Shown: positions 33,641 through 43,991 of the stretch, one piece after another
How the letters are laid out: every line of letters starts with the position of its first letter
How positions within the stretch are numbered: the first letter of the stretch is position 1
Assembly (NCBI RefSeq): GCF_036227485.1
Contig: NZ_CP109479.1
Location: 3,162,001 to 3,226,000 of the forward strand
Direction of reading: 5' to 3'
Length of the DNA: 64,000 bases
DNA from: Streptomyces sp. NBC_01451
Lineage (GTDB): Bacteria; Actinomycetota; Actinomycetes; Streptomycetales; Streptomycetaceae
Program-made: the position numbers and the translations under genes
Notes under the pieces: model-generated
Told to the model about the DNA's origin: nothing
Database searches by the model: none
The model's input: only the letters and a program-made list of their open reading frames with translations

Positions 33641-34882
33641 TCAGAGCCGCTGGAAGATGATGGGGATCAGGGCGGGCACCGCGGGGACCAGTAGGTAGAG
33701 GGTGATTCCGGTTGTGGCCCTGCGGGTGGTGACCGGGAGGACCGGGACGGCCCAGACCTGGGCTGTCGCCGGGTCGCGCTCGTTCTCGGGGAGGGTCCGG
33801 TAGAGCCACTTGACGTGCTTCTGCTTGACGAGCAGCGCGGAGTGGTAGCCGATCGAGGAGGGGTAGACGATCACGAGCATGTCCACCACCATCACCACCA
33901 GCACGACGAACACCATCCACGACGCCGCCGGCAGCCAGACCGTGAAGAAGACCAGCAGGCCGATCAGGTGGGCGAGCGCGGAGCCGTAGGTCCACAGCAT
34001 GAACTGGCGCAGGGGACGCAGCCCCCGGAAGCCGTCGCTGTCGAACCTCATGTTCGGGGTCACTCCGAAGCCGATCACCGCGGAGCGGTACAGGTAGACG
34101 GTGAAGACCACACCCATGACCAGTTGCTTGGCCAGGAAGTAGAAGGCGTACGTGCCCGCCGCGCACAGGGCCACCGCCATCTCGGGATGGGTGTGGCGGT
34201 TGGCCCACCAGCCGTCGTAGACCGCGGAGCGCCAGACCGGGTCGGGAAGCCCGGTCGGGTTCCACGCCTCCAGGAGGCCATGGGTGTTGACGAAGGCGTG
34301 GAGGAAGTACGTGGCTGTCGCCATGGCCACCGCGACGGCCAGCGAGACGTCCCGGCGGCCGAGCGCGGCCAGCCACCGGTTGGTCCGCCTGACCAGCAGG
34401 TTGAGCCGCCGGACCTGCGCCTCGGACAGTCTCTCCGCACCTCCGTTGCGCACGTTCATCTGCACGAAGTCCCGGATGGCCAGCACCTGTTGACAGCAGA
34501 AGACCGGAGTGACGAAGACGACCGCCAGCACGACGAGGCCGGCCGGGTCCTGAAGCAGGGACAGGCTCACGCCCCGCAGATCGGTGTTGTCGGCGAACAG
34601 GTAGTCCAGGGCCCACCGCCTGTCCGTGTCGGCCGGCGCCCCGAGCACTCCGGCGACTCCGGCCAGGGTCAGCAGCGCGACGGAGGAGGCCAGGCCGAGC
34701 AGCCGGATCTTGGTCCCTGCCGTCAGCGGCCGGTACATCAGGCGGACCAGCCGGCGAGCCGCGTTCCGGCGCGGCTGCGGCACTCTGCGCAGCCGGCGCA
34801 TCGCCCAGCGGAAATCGACAGGTTCGGTCGAGTGGAAGGCTCTCCCGATCCGATCCGGCCGCAGTGCCCTGAGCTGCTCCAT
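33641..34882 (-). CDS. Multi-pass membrane protein, function unknown
   Basis: The frame gives 413 aa from the ATG at 34882 (GGGGGCGGGG in front); GTG at 34906 would add 8 residues. About eight hydrophobic segments are visible (ASSVALLTLAGVAGVLG, PAGLVVLAVVFVTPVFCC, VAVAMATATYFLHAF, WMVFVVLVVMVVDMLVIVYP). The N-terminus is Arg-rich and cytoplasmic. No enzyme or transporter motif was recognised. It is divergent from the aminotransferase gene and alone on its strand. Confidence 0.75.
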   Translation of the reverse strand: MEQLRALRPDRIGRAFHSTEPVDFRWAMRRLRRVPQPRRNAARRLVRLMYRPLTAGTKIRLLGLASSVALLTLAGVAGVLGAPADTDRRWALDYLFADNTDLRGVSLSLLQDPAGLVVLAVVFVTPVFCCQQVLAIRDFVQMNVRNGGAERLSEAQVRRLNLLVRRTNRWLAALGRRDVSLAVAVAMATATYFLHAFVNTHGLLEAWNPTGLPDPVWRSAVYDGWWANRHTHPEMAVALCAAGTYAFYFLAKQLVMGVVFTVYLYRSAVIGFGVTPNMRFDSDGFRGLRPLRQFMLWTYGSALAHLIGLLVFFTVWLPAASWMVFVVLVVMVVDMLVIVYPSSIGYHSALLVKQKHVKWLYRTLPENERDPATAQVWAVPVLPVTTRRATTGITLYLLVPAVPALIPIIFQRL

Positions 34883-35001
34883 CCCCGCCCCCGACGGCCG
34901 CGACACCCGATGGTCGCCGACGACCGGTGTCCTGTTTTTCCTCGTCCCAAGTGGTGGAAAACACGGGGCGGCACGCGTTACCCGGCCGTAAGCTCACGGA
35001 C

Positions 35002-36213
35002 ATGCAGCTGATCCAGTCGACCAAGCTAGCCAACGTCTGTTACGAGATCCGGGGCCCCGTTCTCGAAGAGGCGATGCGGCTTGAGGCGGCGGGGCACCGG
35101 ATCCTCAAGCTGAACACCGGCAACCCGGCGGCCTTCGGCTTCGAGTGCCCGCCCGAGATCCTGGAGGACATCCTCCGCAACGTCTCCTCGGCCCACGGGT
35201 ACGGCGACGCGAAGGGGCTGCTGGCGGCGCGCCGGGCGGTCGTCATGCACAACCAGACCCTCGGCATCGAGACGGACGTCGAGCACGTCTTCGTCGGCAA
35301 CGGCGTCTCCGAGCTGATCGTCATGGCGATGCAGGCCCTCCTCGACGACGGCGACGAGGTGCTCGTCCCCGCCCCCGACTACCCCCTGTGGACGGCGGCG
35401 GTCTCCCTCTCCGGCGGTACGGCGGTCCACTACCGCTGCGACGAGCAGGCCGACTGGATGCCGGACCTCGCGGACATCGAGCGCAAGGTCACCGACCGCA
35501 CCAAGGCGATCGTCATCATCAACCCGAACAACCCGACGGGCGCGGTGTACGACGACGCCATGCTCCGGGGGCTGACGGACATCGCCCGCCGCCACAACCT
35601 CCTCGTCTGCTCGGACGAGATCTACGACAAGATCCTTTACGACGGCGCCACGCACACCTCGACCGCGAAGATCGCCCCCGACCTCCTCACGCTCACCTTC
35701 AACGGCATGTCGAAGGCGTACCGCGTCGCCGGATACCGGGTCGGCTGGATGGCGATCTCCGGGCCCCGCGCGCACGCCGACTCGTACATCGAGGGCCTGA
35801 CGATCCTGGCGAACATGCGCCTGTGCGCCAACATGCCGGGGCAGCACGGTGTCGTCGCCGCGCTCAGCGGACGGCAGACCATCAACGACCTGGTGCTGCC
35901 GGGCGGGCGGCTGAAGGAGCAGATGGATGTCGCCTACGAGCTGCTCACGCAGATTCCGGGCGTCAGCTGCGTGAAGCCGAAGGGCGCGCTCTATCTCTTC
36001 CCGCGCCTCGACCCGAACGTCTTCAGGATCAAGGACGACCGGCGGATGGTCCTGGACCTGCTCCGCCGCGAGAAGATCATGGTCGTGCACGGTACGGGCT
36101 TCAACTGGCCCGAACAGGACCACTTCCGCGTCGTCACGCTCCCCACGGTCGGCGACCTGCGGGACGCGGTGACCCGCATCGGCAAGTTCCTGGACGGCTA
36201 CAGCCAGCCGTAG
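35002..36213 (+). CDS. Class I/II PLP-dependent aminotransferase (alanine transaminase type)
   Basis: ATG at 35002 gives 403 aa. Motifs are IINPNNPTGAVYDDAML, CSDEIYDKILYDGATHTS and the PLP lysine in FNGMSKAYRVAGYRVGWMA. Overall it resembles AlaA-like glutamate-pyruvate transaminases. No clear Shine-Dalgarno precedes the ATG, so the mRNA may be nearly leaderless. It is monocistronic and divergent from the membrane protein. Confidence 0.92.
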   Translation: MQLIQSTKLANVCYEIRGPVLEEAMRLEAAGHRILKLNTGNPAAFGFECPPEILEDILRNVSSAHGYGDAKGLLAARRAVVMHNQTLGIETDVEHVFVGNGVSELIVMAMQALLDDGDEVLVPAPDYPLWTAAVSLSGGTAVHYRCDEQADWMPDLADIERKVTDRTKAIVIINPNNPTGAVYDDAMLRGLTDIARRHNLLVCSDEIYDKILYDGATHTSTAKIAPDLLTLTFNGMSKAYRVAGYRVGWMAISGPRAHADSYIEGLTILANMRLCANMPGQHGVVAALSGRQTINDLVLPGGRLKEQMDVAYELLTQIPGVSCVKPKGALYLFPRLDPNVFRIKDDRRMVLDLLRREKIMVVHGTGFNWPEQDHFRVVTLPTVGDLRDAVTRIGKFLDGYSQP

Positions 36214-36267
36214 CGGTGGAAACCGCGGAAAGCGTCGGTAAACCTCCGTCCCCGATCGGGCTCAACT

Positions 36268-36282
36268 TTAGACTGAATCTAA
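36268..36282. promoter_or_regulatory. FUR-family-like inverted repeat upstream of a hypothetical gene
   Basis: TTAGA-CTGAA-TCTAA is a 15-bp inverted repeat with 5-bp arms in an AT-rich island, about 40 bp before the next start. The layout resembles boxes bound by Fur/PerR/CatR-type regulators. No fur-family gene is in the window, so the regulator is unknown. Confidence 0.5.
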
Positions 36283-36323
36283 GCTAGGATGGCTTCCTGT
36301 CAGCGCACAGGAGGCCGTCTCCC

Positions 36324-36752
36324 ATGTACGAACCGATCCGCACCCCGTCGGTCCACAGCACCCGCAGCGCACCGGCCGGCACCGCCTCGGACTTCCCCCA
36401 CAGGTCGCGCGAGGAGGAGCTGGACATCCAGCTGGCCGGTCATCTCGCCGCACTCCTCACCGCGACCGACGAGCTGCGCGCCCTCGCACCGTCCGCCGAC
36501 CTGGACAACGCCGCCGAGCGCCTCACCGGCCAGGTGAGCCGACTGCGCCACGGCCGTACGCCGGTCCGCGCCCCCGCTCCCGCCACCGTCGCCCCCGACC
36601 TCGCCGCCCTGCACCAGCGCGCCCTCGCGCTCGCCGGACGGGCCCTGGTCGTCGCGGCCTCCCGCGCCGACACGGCCGCCGCGATTCTCGCCGCCGAGCG
36701 CATGGACGCCCACGCCGAGGCCACCGGACCCCGCGCCCTCGCGTCCCGCTGA
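36324..36752 (+). CDS. Conserved hypothetical helical protein behind a FUR-like box
   Basis: This 142-aa protein has a polar N-terminus (MYEPIRTPSVHSTRSAP), then Ala-rich amphipathic helices (EEELDIQLAGHLAALLTATD, DLAALHQRALALAGRALVVA). No signal peptide or membrane segment is seen. AGGAGG lies 9 nt before the ATG. The inverted repeat upstream suggests metal- or peroxide-responsive expression. The family was not recognised. Confidence 0.7.
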   Translation: MYEPIRTPSVHSTRSAPAGTASDFPHRSREEELDIQLAGHLAALLTATDELRALAPSADLDNAAERLTGQVSRLRHGRTPVRAPAPATVAPDLAALHQRALALAGRALVVAASRADTAAAILAAERMDAHAEATGPRALASR

Positions 36753-36787
36753 GCCCCCGACTCCTCTCCAGGGCTCCCCTCTACGGC

Positions 36788-36835
36788 CCCGGTCCGCGCG
36801 CTCCCGCAGCGACGCGCGGACCGGGTGCCACCGCA
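36788..36835 (+). terminator. Long GC-rich hairpin after the hypothetical gene
   Basis: CCCGGTCCGCGCG pairs with CGCGCGGACCGGG over 13 bp with a 22-nt loop. It lies 36 bp past the stop and has no T-run. The rest of the 36753-37064 gap carries the repeat at 36926-36985 and, presumably, the promoter of the next operon. Confidence 0.55.
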
Positions 36836-36925
36836 CCGCGTTCGCTTGAGCAGGGGGTTCTTGTGGCGCCGGGTTGTGAGGTGCCGTTGGCCGGGGTGCG
36901 GTTCGCCTTAAGAGGTTCCGTGGCA

Positions 36926-36985
36926 TGCGGCTGCGGGCCCGTTGTGGCTTGTCGCGCAGTTCCCCGCGCCCCTTAAAGGCGGCGT
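36926..36985. repeat. Dispersed intergenic repeat copy
   Basis: GGCTGCGGGCCCGTTGTGGC, TTGTCGCGCAGTTCCCCGCG and CCCCTTAAAGG match the elements near 25990-26030 and 32401-32480. It lies upstream of the four-gene operon and does not code. Confidence 0.5.
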
Positions 36986-37064
36986 GGCGTACCGGGACGG
37001 GTGCTTCACCCTCTGTTCACCCATCTCGCCGGGGAACGTTGGATTCCGGGAGCACGCTCCGGGC

Positions 37065-38159
37065 GTGAGACGAATCGCAGGGATTGTCCTCGCGGTCCTG
37101 CTGATCGGCGGCGTGGTGGCAGCCGTCGTGGCGGGCCGGGACAACGGGGACCGGAGCACGGCAACGAAGACCGTGCGTGGAGTGATCGGGTCGGAGAAGG
37201 CGGAGTTCTTCGCCGATCCCGACGTGGTGAAGGCCCTCGCCGCCAAGGGCTACACCGTGCGGACGGAGACCTCCGGGTCGTGGGCCATGGAAGGGCTGGA
37301 CCTCAAGGGGTACGACTTCGCCTTCCCGTCCAGCCAGGCACCCGCCGACGAACTGGCCGCCAAGTACAAGGCACGGCAGCCCCTGCCGCGCCCCTTCTAC
37401 TCGCCGCTCGTCGTCGTGGCCCACCGAAACGCCGCCGAGGTGCTGGCCGCCAACGGACTCGCGACGCTCGACAAGGGGCAGCACCGCGGCACCCTGAGGA
37501 TGGCCGCCTATCTCGCCGCCGCCGACCAGGACCGCACCTGGCAGCAGCTCAAGGGCACTGCAAAGTACGGGGAGTTGACCGGCACCCTCTACATCGCCTC
37601 CACCGACCCGGAGAGTTCCAGCTCGGGTGCTCTCTACCTCGCCGCCACCAGCTATGTGGCGAACGGCGGCCGGGTGGTGGCGAGCGACGCGGACATCGGC
37701 CGTACCGCGCCCCTGATGCACAAGCTGGTCAGCGTCCAGGGCGCCCAACAGCCCAGCTCCGACGCGGCGTTCCGGGACTTCGTGAGCGGCGCCGGAAACC
37801 CGCTGGTGCTCGTCTACGAGTCGCAGGTCGCCTCGCTCCTCGGTACCGACGGTCAGCAGGGCGCCGGCGGCGACCTCACCGTCCTCTACCCGGACACCAC
37901 CGCCAACAGCGACCACACCGTCGTACCGCTGACCGAAGAGGGCCGCGCACTCGGTGAACTCCTCAGCGACGACCCGGTGTTGCGCAAGCTCGCCGTCCGG
38001 CACGGGTTCCGGCCGCAGGGTGACGCCGCCGAGTTCGTCGCGGCCACCGCCGCCCACGCCGCCTACCTCAACCAGAGACTGACCGGCGTCCGGCAGGCGC
38101 CCGTGCCCACCTCCGAGGTGCTGCACGAGATGGCGCGCCGGGCCCGAGGACAGTCGTAA
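37065..38159 (+). CDS. Membrane-anchored solute-binding-like protein, first gene of the TelA operon
   Basis: GTG at 37065 starts a single N-terminal membrane anchor (IAGIVLAVLLIGGVVAAVVA) without a lipobox. The rest of the 364-aa product has the mixed alpha/beta pattern of extracellular solute-binding proteins (VRGVIGSEKAEFFADPDVVK, YIASTDPESSSSGALYLAAT, LVLVYESQVASLL). No permease or ATPase gene is nearby. It is followed 16 bp later by telA. The ligand is unknown. Confidence 0.8.
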   Translation: MRRIAGIVLAVLLIGGVVAAVVAGRDNGDRSTATKTVRGVIGSEKAEFFADPDVVKALAAKGYTVRTETSGSWAMEGLDLKGYDFAFPSSQAPADELAAKYKARQPLPRPFYSPLVVVAHRNAAEVLAANGLATLDKGQHRGTLRMAAYLAAADQDRTWQQLKGTAKYGELTGTLYIASTDPESSSSGALYLAATSYVANGGRVVASDADIGRTAPLMHKLVSVQGAQQPSSDAAFRDFVSGAGNPLVLVYESQVASLLGTDGQQGAGGDLTVLYPDTTANSDHTVVPLTEEGRALGELLSDDPVLRKLAVRHGFRPQGDAAEFVAATAAHAAYLNQRLTGVRQAPVPTSEVLHEMARRARGQS

Positions 38160-38175
38160 CCAGGGGGGATCACAC

Positions 38176-39405
38176 ATGAACTTCCAGAAGCCCAGACAGC
38201 ACACGAGCGAGAACACGAGCCAGGACAGCAGTCGGAGCGCCGACGACATCTTCACCCTCACCCCGCCCGAGCCCGTCGCGGCCGTGCCGCGCGAGAAGGC
38301 CGGCGGTCTCGTCCCCGTCGACGACGGTGTCCGTACGGACATGGCCCGCAAGGCCGCCGAGTACGTCGGACAACTGGCCGCTCTCGACGCCCGCTCGCCC
38401 GAGTTCGCGGGCCGGGTAGGGGAGATCACCGGCCTCGGCGCCGGTGAGATGCGGACCGCCGCCGCGCAGTCCAACCGCATGCTGGAACGGGCCGTCCGCA
38501 GCCTGCCGGGCAAGGGCGGGGACGCCCAGTCCCAGGTGGCGGGCTCACTCGTCGAACTCCGGCGCGTGGTGGAGGACCTGGACCCGCGTGACCTGCCCAC
38601 GGGCAAGGGGCGGAAGTTCCTCTCCAAGCTGCCCGGCGGCAACAGACTGCGCGACCACGTCGCCAAGTACGCCTCCTCGCAGGCGAACCTGAACAAGATC
38701 GTGGGCTCGCTGCGCGGCGGCCAGGACGAACTGCGCAGGGACAGCGCGGCGTTGCAGACCGAACGTGTCCGCCTCTGGGAGACCATGGGCAAGCTCCAGG
38801 AGTACGTCGTCCTGACGGAAGCCCTGGACTCCGCGGTGGAACAGCACATCGGCGGCGTCGAGGCGGCCGACCCGGCGGTCGCCGACAACCTGCGCGCCGA
38901 CGTGCTCTTCCCGGTCCGGCAGAAGCACCAGGACCTGCTGACCCAGCTCGCGGTGTGCGCACAGGGCTACCTCGCCATGGACGTCGTACGCCGCAACAAC
39001 GACGAACTGATCAAGGGGGTCGACCGCGCGGCCACCACGACCGTGTCCGCGCTGCGCATCTCCGTGATGCTGGCCACCGCCCTCGACAACCAGAAGAAGG
39101 TCATCGAGCAGGTCAACGCGCTGCGCGGGACGACCGAGGACCTCATCCGGGGCAACGCGGAGATGCTCGCCACGCAGAGCGGCGAGATCCAGCGGATCGC
39201 CGCCGATCCGGCCGTCGGGGCGGAGACCCTCCGCAACGCCTTCCAGCAGATCTACCGCACCCTCGACACCATCGACACCTACAAGGTCCAGGCGACCGAG
39301 GCGATGGCGGCGACGGTGGAGTCGCTGACCTCCGAACTCCAGCACGCGAGCGCCTACTTGGAACGCAGCCGGTCCCGGAGCGCTCTGGACGGGGGCCAGG
39401 TATGA
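38176..39405 (+). CDS. TelA-family (toxic anion resistance) protein
   Basis: This 409-aa protein is mostly helical. The TelA core reads LNKIVGSLRGGQDELRRDSA, TERVRLWETMGKLQEYV, FPVRQKHQDLLTQLAVCAQG and RRNNDELIKGVDRAATTTVS. TelA proteins are cytoplasmic coiled-coil factors linked to tellurite and membrane stress, with unknown mechanism. GGGGGG precedes the ATG. Its stop overlaps the next start as ATGA. Confidence 0.92.
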   Translation: MNFQKPRQHTSENTSQDSSRSADDIFTLTPPEPVAAVPREKAGGLVPVDDGVRTDMARKAAEYVGQLAALDARSPEFAGRVGEITGLGAGEMRTAAAQSNRMLERAVRSLPGKGGDAQSQVAGSLVELRRVVEDLDPRDLPTGKGRKFLSKLPGGNRLRDHVAKYASSQANLNKIVGSLRGGQDELRRDSAALQTERVRLWETMGKLQEYVVLTEALDSAVEQHIGGVEAADPAVADNLRADVLFPVRQKHQDLLTQLAVCAQGYLAMDVVRRNNDELIKGVDRAATTTVSALRISVMLATALDNQKKVIEQVNALRGTTEDLIRGNAEMLATQSGEIQRIAADPAVGAETLRNAFQQIYRTLDTIDTYKVQATEAMAATVESLTSELQHASAYLERSRSRSALDGGQV

Positions 39406-40961
39406 GCATCGGACGCCGGCTCACGGCCACCACGGTTCTCGCACTCGCCGCCCTCCTGACCGCCTCCGCCTGTACGGCGCAGGAGTCGTCCCAGGACCCG
39501 GCCGCCGCGGCCGCCGCGGAGCCCGGCACCCTCCGTGTCCTCGCCTCCAGCGAACTCTCCGACATGAAGCCGGTGCTCGCCCGGGTCGAGAAGGACACCG
39601 GCATCAAGGTCCGGCCCACCTACATGGGCACCCTCGACGCCGTCGACCTGCTGGCGAAGGGGAGGACGGACGGGGCGTACGACGCCCTGTGGCTGTCCTC
39701 CAACGACTATCTGCGGCTGCGTCCCGACGCGGCGAAGAAGGTCGTGTCGGAGACGTCCGTCATGTCGAGCCCGGTCGCGATCGGCGTACGGGCCGCCACG
39801 GTGAGGGAGTTGGGCTGGAAGCCGGACCAGGTCACCTGGTCCCAGGTCGAGGAGGCGGTAGGGGACGGGCGGCTGACGTACGGCATGACCGACCCCGCGC
39901 GCTCCAACTCCGGCTTCTCCACGCTGGTTTCGGTCGCCTCGGGTCTGTCGGGGGCACAGTCCGCGCTCACCGACGCCGAGGTGACGAAGGCGTCGCCGCG
40001 CCTGAAGGAGTTCTTCAAGGGGCAGAAGCTGACGTCCGGTTCGTCGGGCTGGCTGGCCGCCGCGTACCAGCGGCGCGGCACGGTCGACGCCCTGCTCAAC
40101 TACGAGTCCGTCCTCAAGGGCATTCCGGGCCTCACGGTGATCCGCCCGCGCGACGGAGTCGTCACCGCCGACTACCCGGTCACCTCCCTCGCGTCGACGG
40201 ACGCCGCGACCCGGGAGGAGGTCCGCCGGCTGACGGAGGCCCTGCGCACCCCGGCGATCCAGCGTCAGATCACCGACGTCACCCACCGGCGCCCGGTCGT
40301 CGCCTCCGTACCGCCCGCGGCCGGTCTCGACACCTCCCGCCGCCGTGAACTCCCCTTCCCCGGCAGCCGATCCGTCGCCGACGGCCTGCTCGACGCGTAC
40401 GAGAACGAGCTGCGCCGCCCCTCGCGGACGGTGTACGTCCTCGACACCTCGGGCTCGATGGAGGGCGGGCGGCTGGCCGGGCTGAAGCAGGCGCTGCGCG
40501 GCCTCACCGGGGACTTCCGGCAGCGTGAGGAGGTCACGCTGATGCCGTTCGGCTCGGACGTGAAGAGCGTACGGACGCATGTGGTGAGCCCCTCCGATCC
40601 GCGGAGCGGACTCGACGCGATCCGCCGGGACACCGACGGGCTGGCGGCGGACGGCGACACCGCGATCTACACGTCACTGGAGCAGGCGTACGAGCAACTC
40701 GGCGCCGACCGCGACACGTTCACGTCGATCGTGCTGATGACGGACGGCGAGAACACGGCGGGCGCGAAGGCGGCGGAGTTCGACGGCTTCTACCGCCGGC
40801 TCCCGGTCCGGCAGCGGGAGATACCCGTCTTCCCCATCCTCTTCGGCGACTCGGACCGCTCCGAGCTGGCGCACATCGCCGATCTGACCGGCGGTCGTCT
40901 CTTCGACGCCCAGGACGGCTCGCTCGACGGCGCGTTCAAGGAGATCCGTGGCTACCAGTAG
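39402..40961 (+). CDS. Substrate-binding plus VWA-domain lipoprotein
   Basis: This 519-aa protein has a signal with lipobox (LLTASAC), a periplasmic-binding-protein-like domain (about 45-330: TLRVLASSELSDMKPVLAR, LTYGMTDPARSNSGFSTLVS) and a C-terminal VWA domain with intact MIDAS (YVLDTSGSMEGGRL, VLMTDGENT). It should lie outside the membrane. The start overlaps the telA stop by 4 bp. A VWA domain attached to a binding module suggests a metal-dependent protein-protein contact; its partner is unknown. Confidence 0.9.
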   Translation: MSIGRRLTATTVLALAALLTASACTAQESSQDPAAAAAAEPGTLRVLASSELSDMKPVLARVEKDTGIKVRPTYMGTLDAVDLLAKGRTDGAYDALWLSSNDYLRLRPDAAKKVVSETSVMSSPVAIGVRAATVRELGWKPDQVTWSQVEEAVGDGRLTYGMTDPARSNSGFSTLVSVASGLSGAQSALTDAEVTKASPRLKEFFKGQKLTSGSSGWLAAAYQRRGTVDALLNYESVLKGIPGLTVIRPRDGVVTADYPVTSLASTDAATREEVRRLTEALRTPAIQRQITDVTHRRPVVASVPPAAGLDTSRRRELPFPGSRSVADGLLDAYENELRRPSRTVYVLDTSGSMEGGRLAGLKQALRGLTGDFRQREEVTLMPFGSDVKSVRTHVVSPSDPRSGLDAIRRDTDGLAADGDTAIYTSLEQAYEQLGADRDTFTSIVLMTDGENTAGAKAAEFDGFYRRLPVRQREIPVFPILFGDSDRSELAHIADLTGGRLFDAQDGSLDGAFKEIRGYQ

Positions 40962-41568
40962 GTTCACGGGAATCGTGGGGTTCCTGGAGTCCCGCAAGAA
41001 CATCGCCGGGAGCACGTGCGGGCTGGTCGGCCTGGGCCTGACCTTCACCGGTGTGGCGGGACCGTACTGGCCGGTCGTCGTCGCCGGGCTGTACGGCGCG
41101 GGTGCGCTGATCGCACCGCCGGAGCGGCAGCCGGTGCCGGACTTCCCGGACCCGTCCGCGCAGCTCTCCGCCCAACTCGACGAGCTGCGGGGGGACTTCG
41201 GCCGGTTGCTGGCATACCTCGACGGCGTCGAACTGCCGCCCGCCGCCGCCGGCCGGCTCACCGAGCTGACCGGACTCCTCACGGCGCTGCTGGACCCCGG
41301 CTGGTCCGGCGAGGTGCTGGCGACCGACCCGGAGGGCGTCCACACGCTCTCCCGGGCCGTACGGCAGGACGTGCCGGAGGCCGTCGACACCTTCGTACGG
41401 ACCCGGTGGTGGACCCGGCTGGCCCCGGGCGCGGAGGCGCCGGAACGGCACCTGGAACGGCAGCTCGGGCTGCTGTACGAGGAGGCGGAGCGGCTGGCGG
41501 TGAGCCTCCGGGAGGCGGAGGCCCGACGCCAGGAGACACACACCCGCTACCTGGAGGACCGCGCGTAG
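40948..41568 (+). CDS. XpaC-like small membrane protein, last gene of the TelA operon
   Basis: GTG at 40948 overlaps the VWA gene by 14 bp. The 206-aa product has two close N-terminal hydrophobic segments (TCGLVGLGLTFTGVAGPYWP, VVVAGLYGAGALIAPP) and a long helical cytoplasmic part (QLSAQLDELRGDFGRLLAYL, LLYEEAERLAVSLREAEARR). XpaC proteins that partner TelA in other bacteria have this shape, though residue similarity was not tested. Role in the complex is inferred. Confidence 0.75.
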   Translation: MATSRFTGIVGFLESRKNIAGSTCGLVGLGLTFTGVAGPYWPVVVAGLYGAGALIAPPERQPVPDFPDPSAQLSAQLDELRGDFGRLLAYLDGVELPPAAAGRLTELTGLLTALLDPGWSGEVLATDPEGVHTLSRAVRQDVPEAVDTFVRTRWWTRLAPGAEAPERHLERQLGLLYEEAERLAVSLREAEARRQETHTRYLEDRA

Positions 41569-41631
41569 CCGAGCCACACCCGGACGTTCTTCGCCCCCGC
41601 CGCCCCCAGCTTCGGCCCTGAAGGGGCCTCG

Positions 41632-41680
41632 TCCTCAAACGCCGGACGGGCTGAAGATCAGCCCGTCCGGCGTTTGAGGA
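41632..41680. terminator. Perfect 23-bp inverted repeat, bidirectional terminator
   Basis: The arms 41632-41654 and 41658-41680 are perfect reverse complements around the loop AGA; the right arm reads TCAGCCCGTCCGGCGTTTGA then GGA. It sits between the convergent TelA operon and the PEP carboxykinase gene and probably ends both. The right arm is shared with the repeat at 47330. Confidence 0.8.
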
Positions 41681-41745
41681 GCGGGGGTTCGGGGGCAGCG
41701 CCCCCGAGGACGGGACGGGTAGGGACGGCGGGGGCGAGAAGAGGC
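41658..41745. repeat. Dispersed repeat copy A
   Basis: The order TCAGCCCGTCCGGCGTTTGA, then GGGGGC...GCCCCC, then GACGGGACGGGTAGGG and CGGCGGGGGCGA is repeated at 47330-47428. It lies only between genes. Confidence 0.7.
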
Positions 41746-41816
41746 ACCGCGGCCGGTCGTGACGACGTCGCAGGTCAGGGCAAGTCCGACCGGCCGCGGA
41801 GTGATGGGGGCGAGCC

Positions 41817-43664
<1,848 letters not shown>

Positions 43665-43733
43665 GATCTGCTCCTTGAATGAGGGTTTTTTGTTGACTGC
43701 CCCTTGGGGGCTGCGACCCGGATGCTTCACGGT

Positions 43734-43779
43734 ATTGATCAATGGCGCTCATCCGGTGCCGACCGCACTCATTTGATCA
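43734..43779. promoter_or_regulatory. Two TTGATCA sites upstream of the PEP carboxykinase gene
   Basis: ATTGATCAAT (43734-43743) is a perfect palindrome and a second TTGATCA lies at 43773-43779, 38 bp apart start to start. Both are in the 327-bp gap to the divergent PAQR gene. They may be an operator pair for carbon-source control; no regulator can be named. Confidence 0.35.
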
Positions 43780-43961
43780 TCCGACCGTTGCGCCCATCTG
43801 TCCAGAGGGCCCCACACCTGAGCGACGTGACCATCACCACTCATTCGCCGCCCGCCCAGGCGTTTCCTCCGGGCCACCACGTATTCACCTGGCGCGGCGC
43901 GACCCATCGCACATGAGAGGCTGGCCACTTCTCCACCGGCCCGTCGCCGGACTGACGCGTA

Positions 43962-43979
43962 ACTTACGGTTCCGTAGGT
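43962..43979. promoter_or_regulatory. Inverted repeat over the PAQR gene promoter
   Basis: ACTTACGG-TT-CCGTAGGT has 8-bp arms with one mismatch. It ends 12 bp before the ATG, where no Shine-Dalgarno is seen, so it probably overlaps the promoter of a near-leaderless mRNA. The form suits a TetR-type operator. Confidence 0.45.
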
Positions 43980-43991
43980 ACGATTGCCGTC

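Noticed and set aside
39354..40580. Long minus-strand open frame opposite the VWA lipoprotein gene
   Set aside because: It mirrors a well-supported gene and shows no domain or ribosome binding site.
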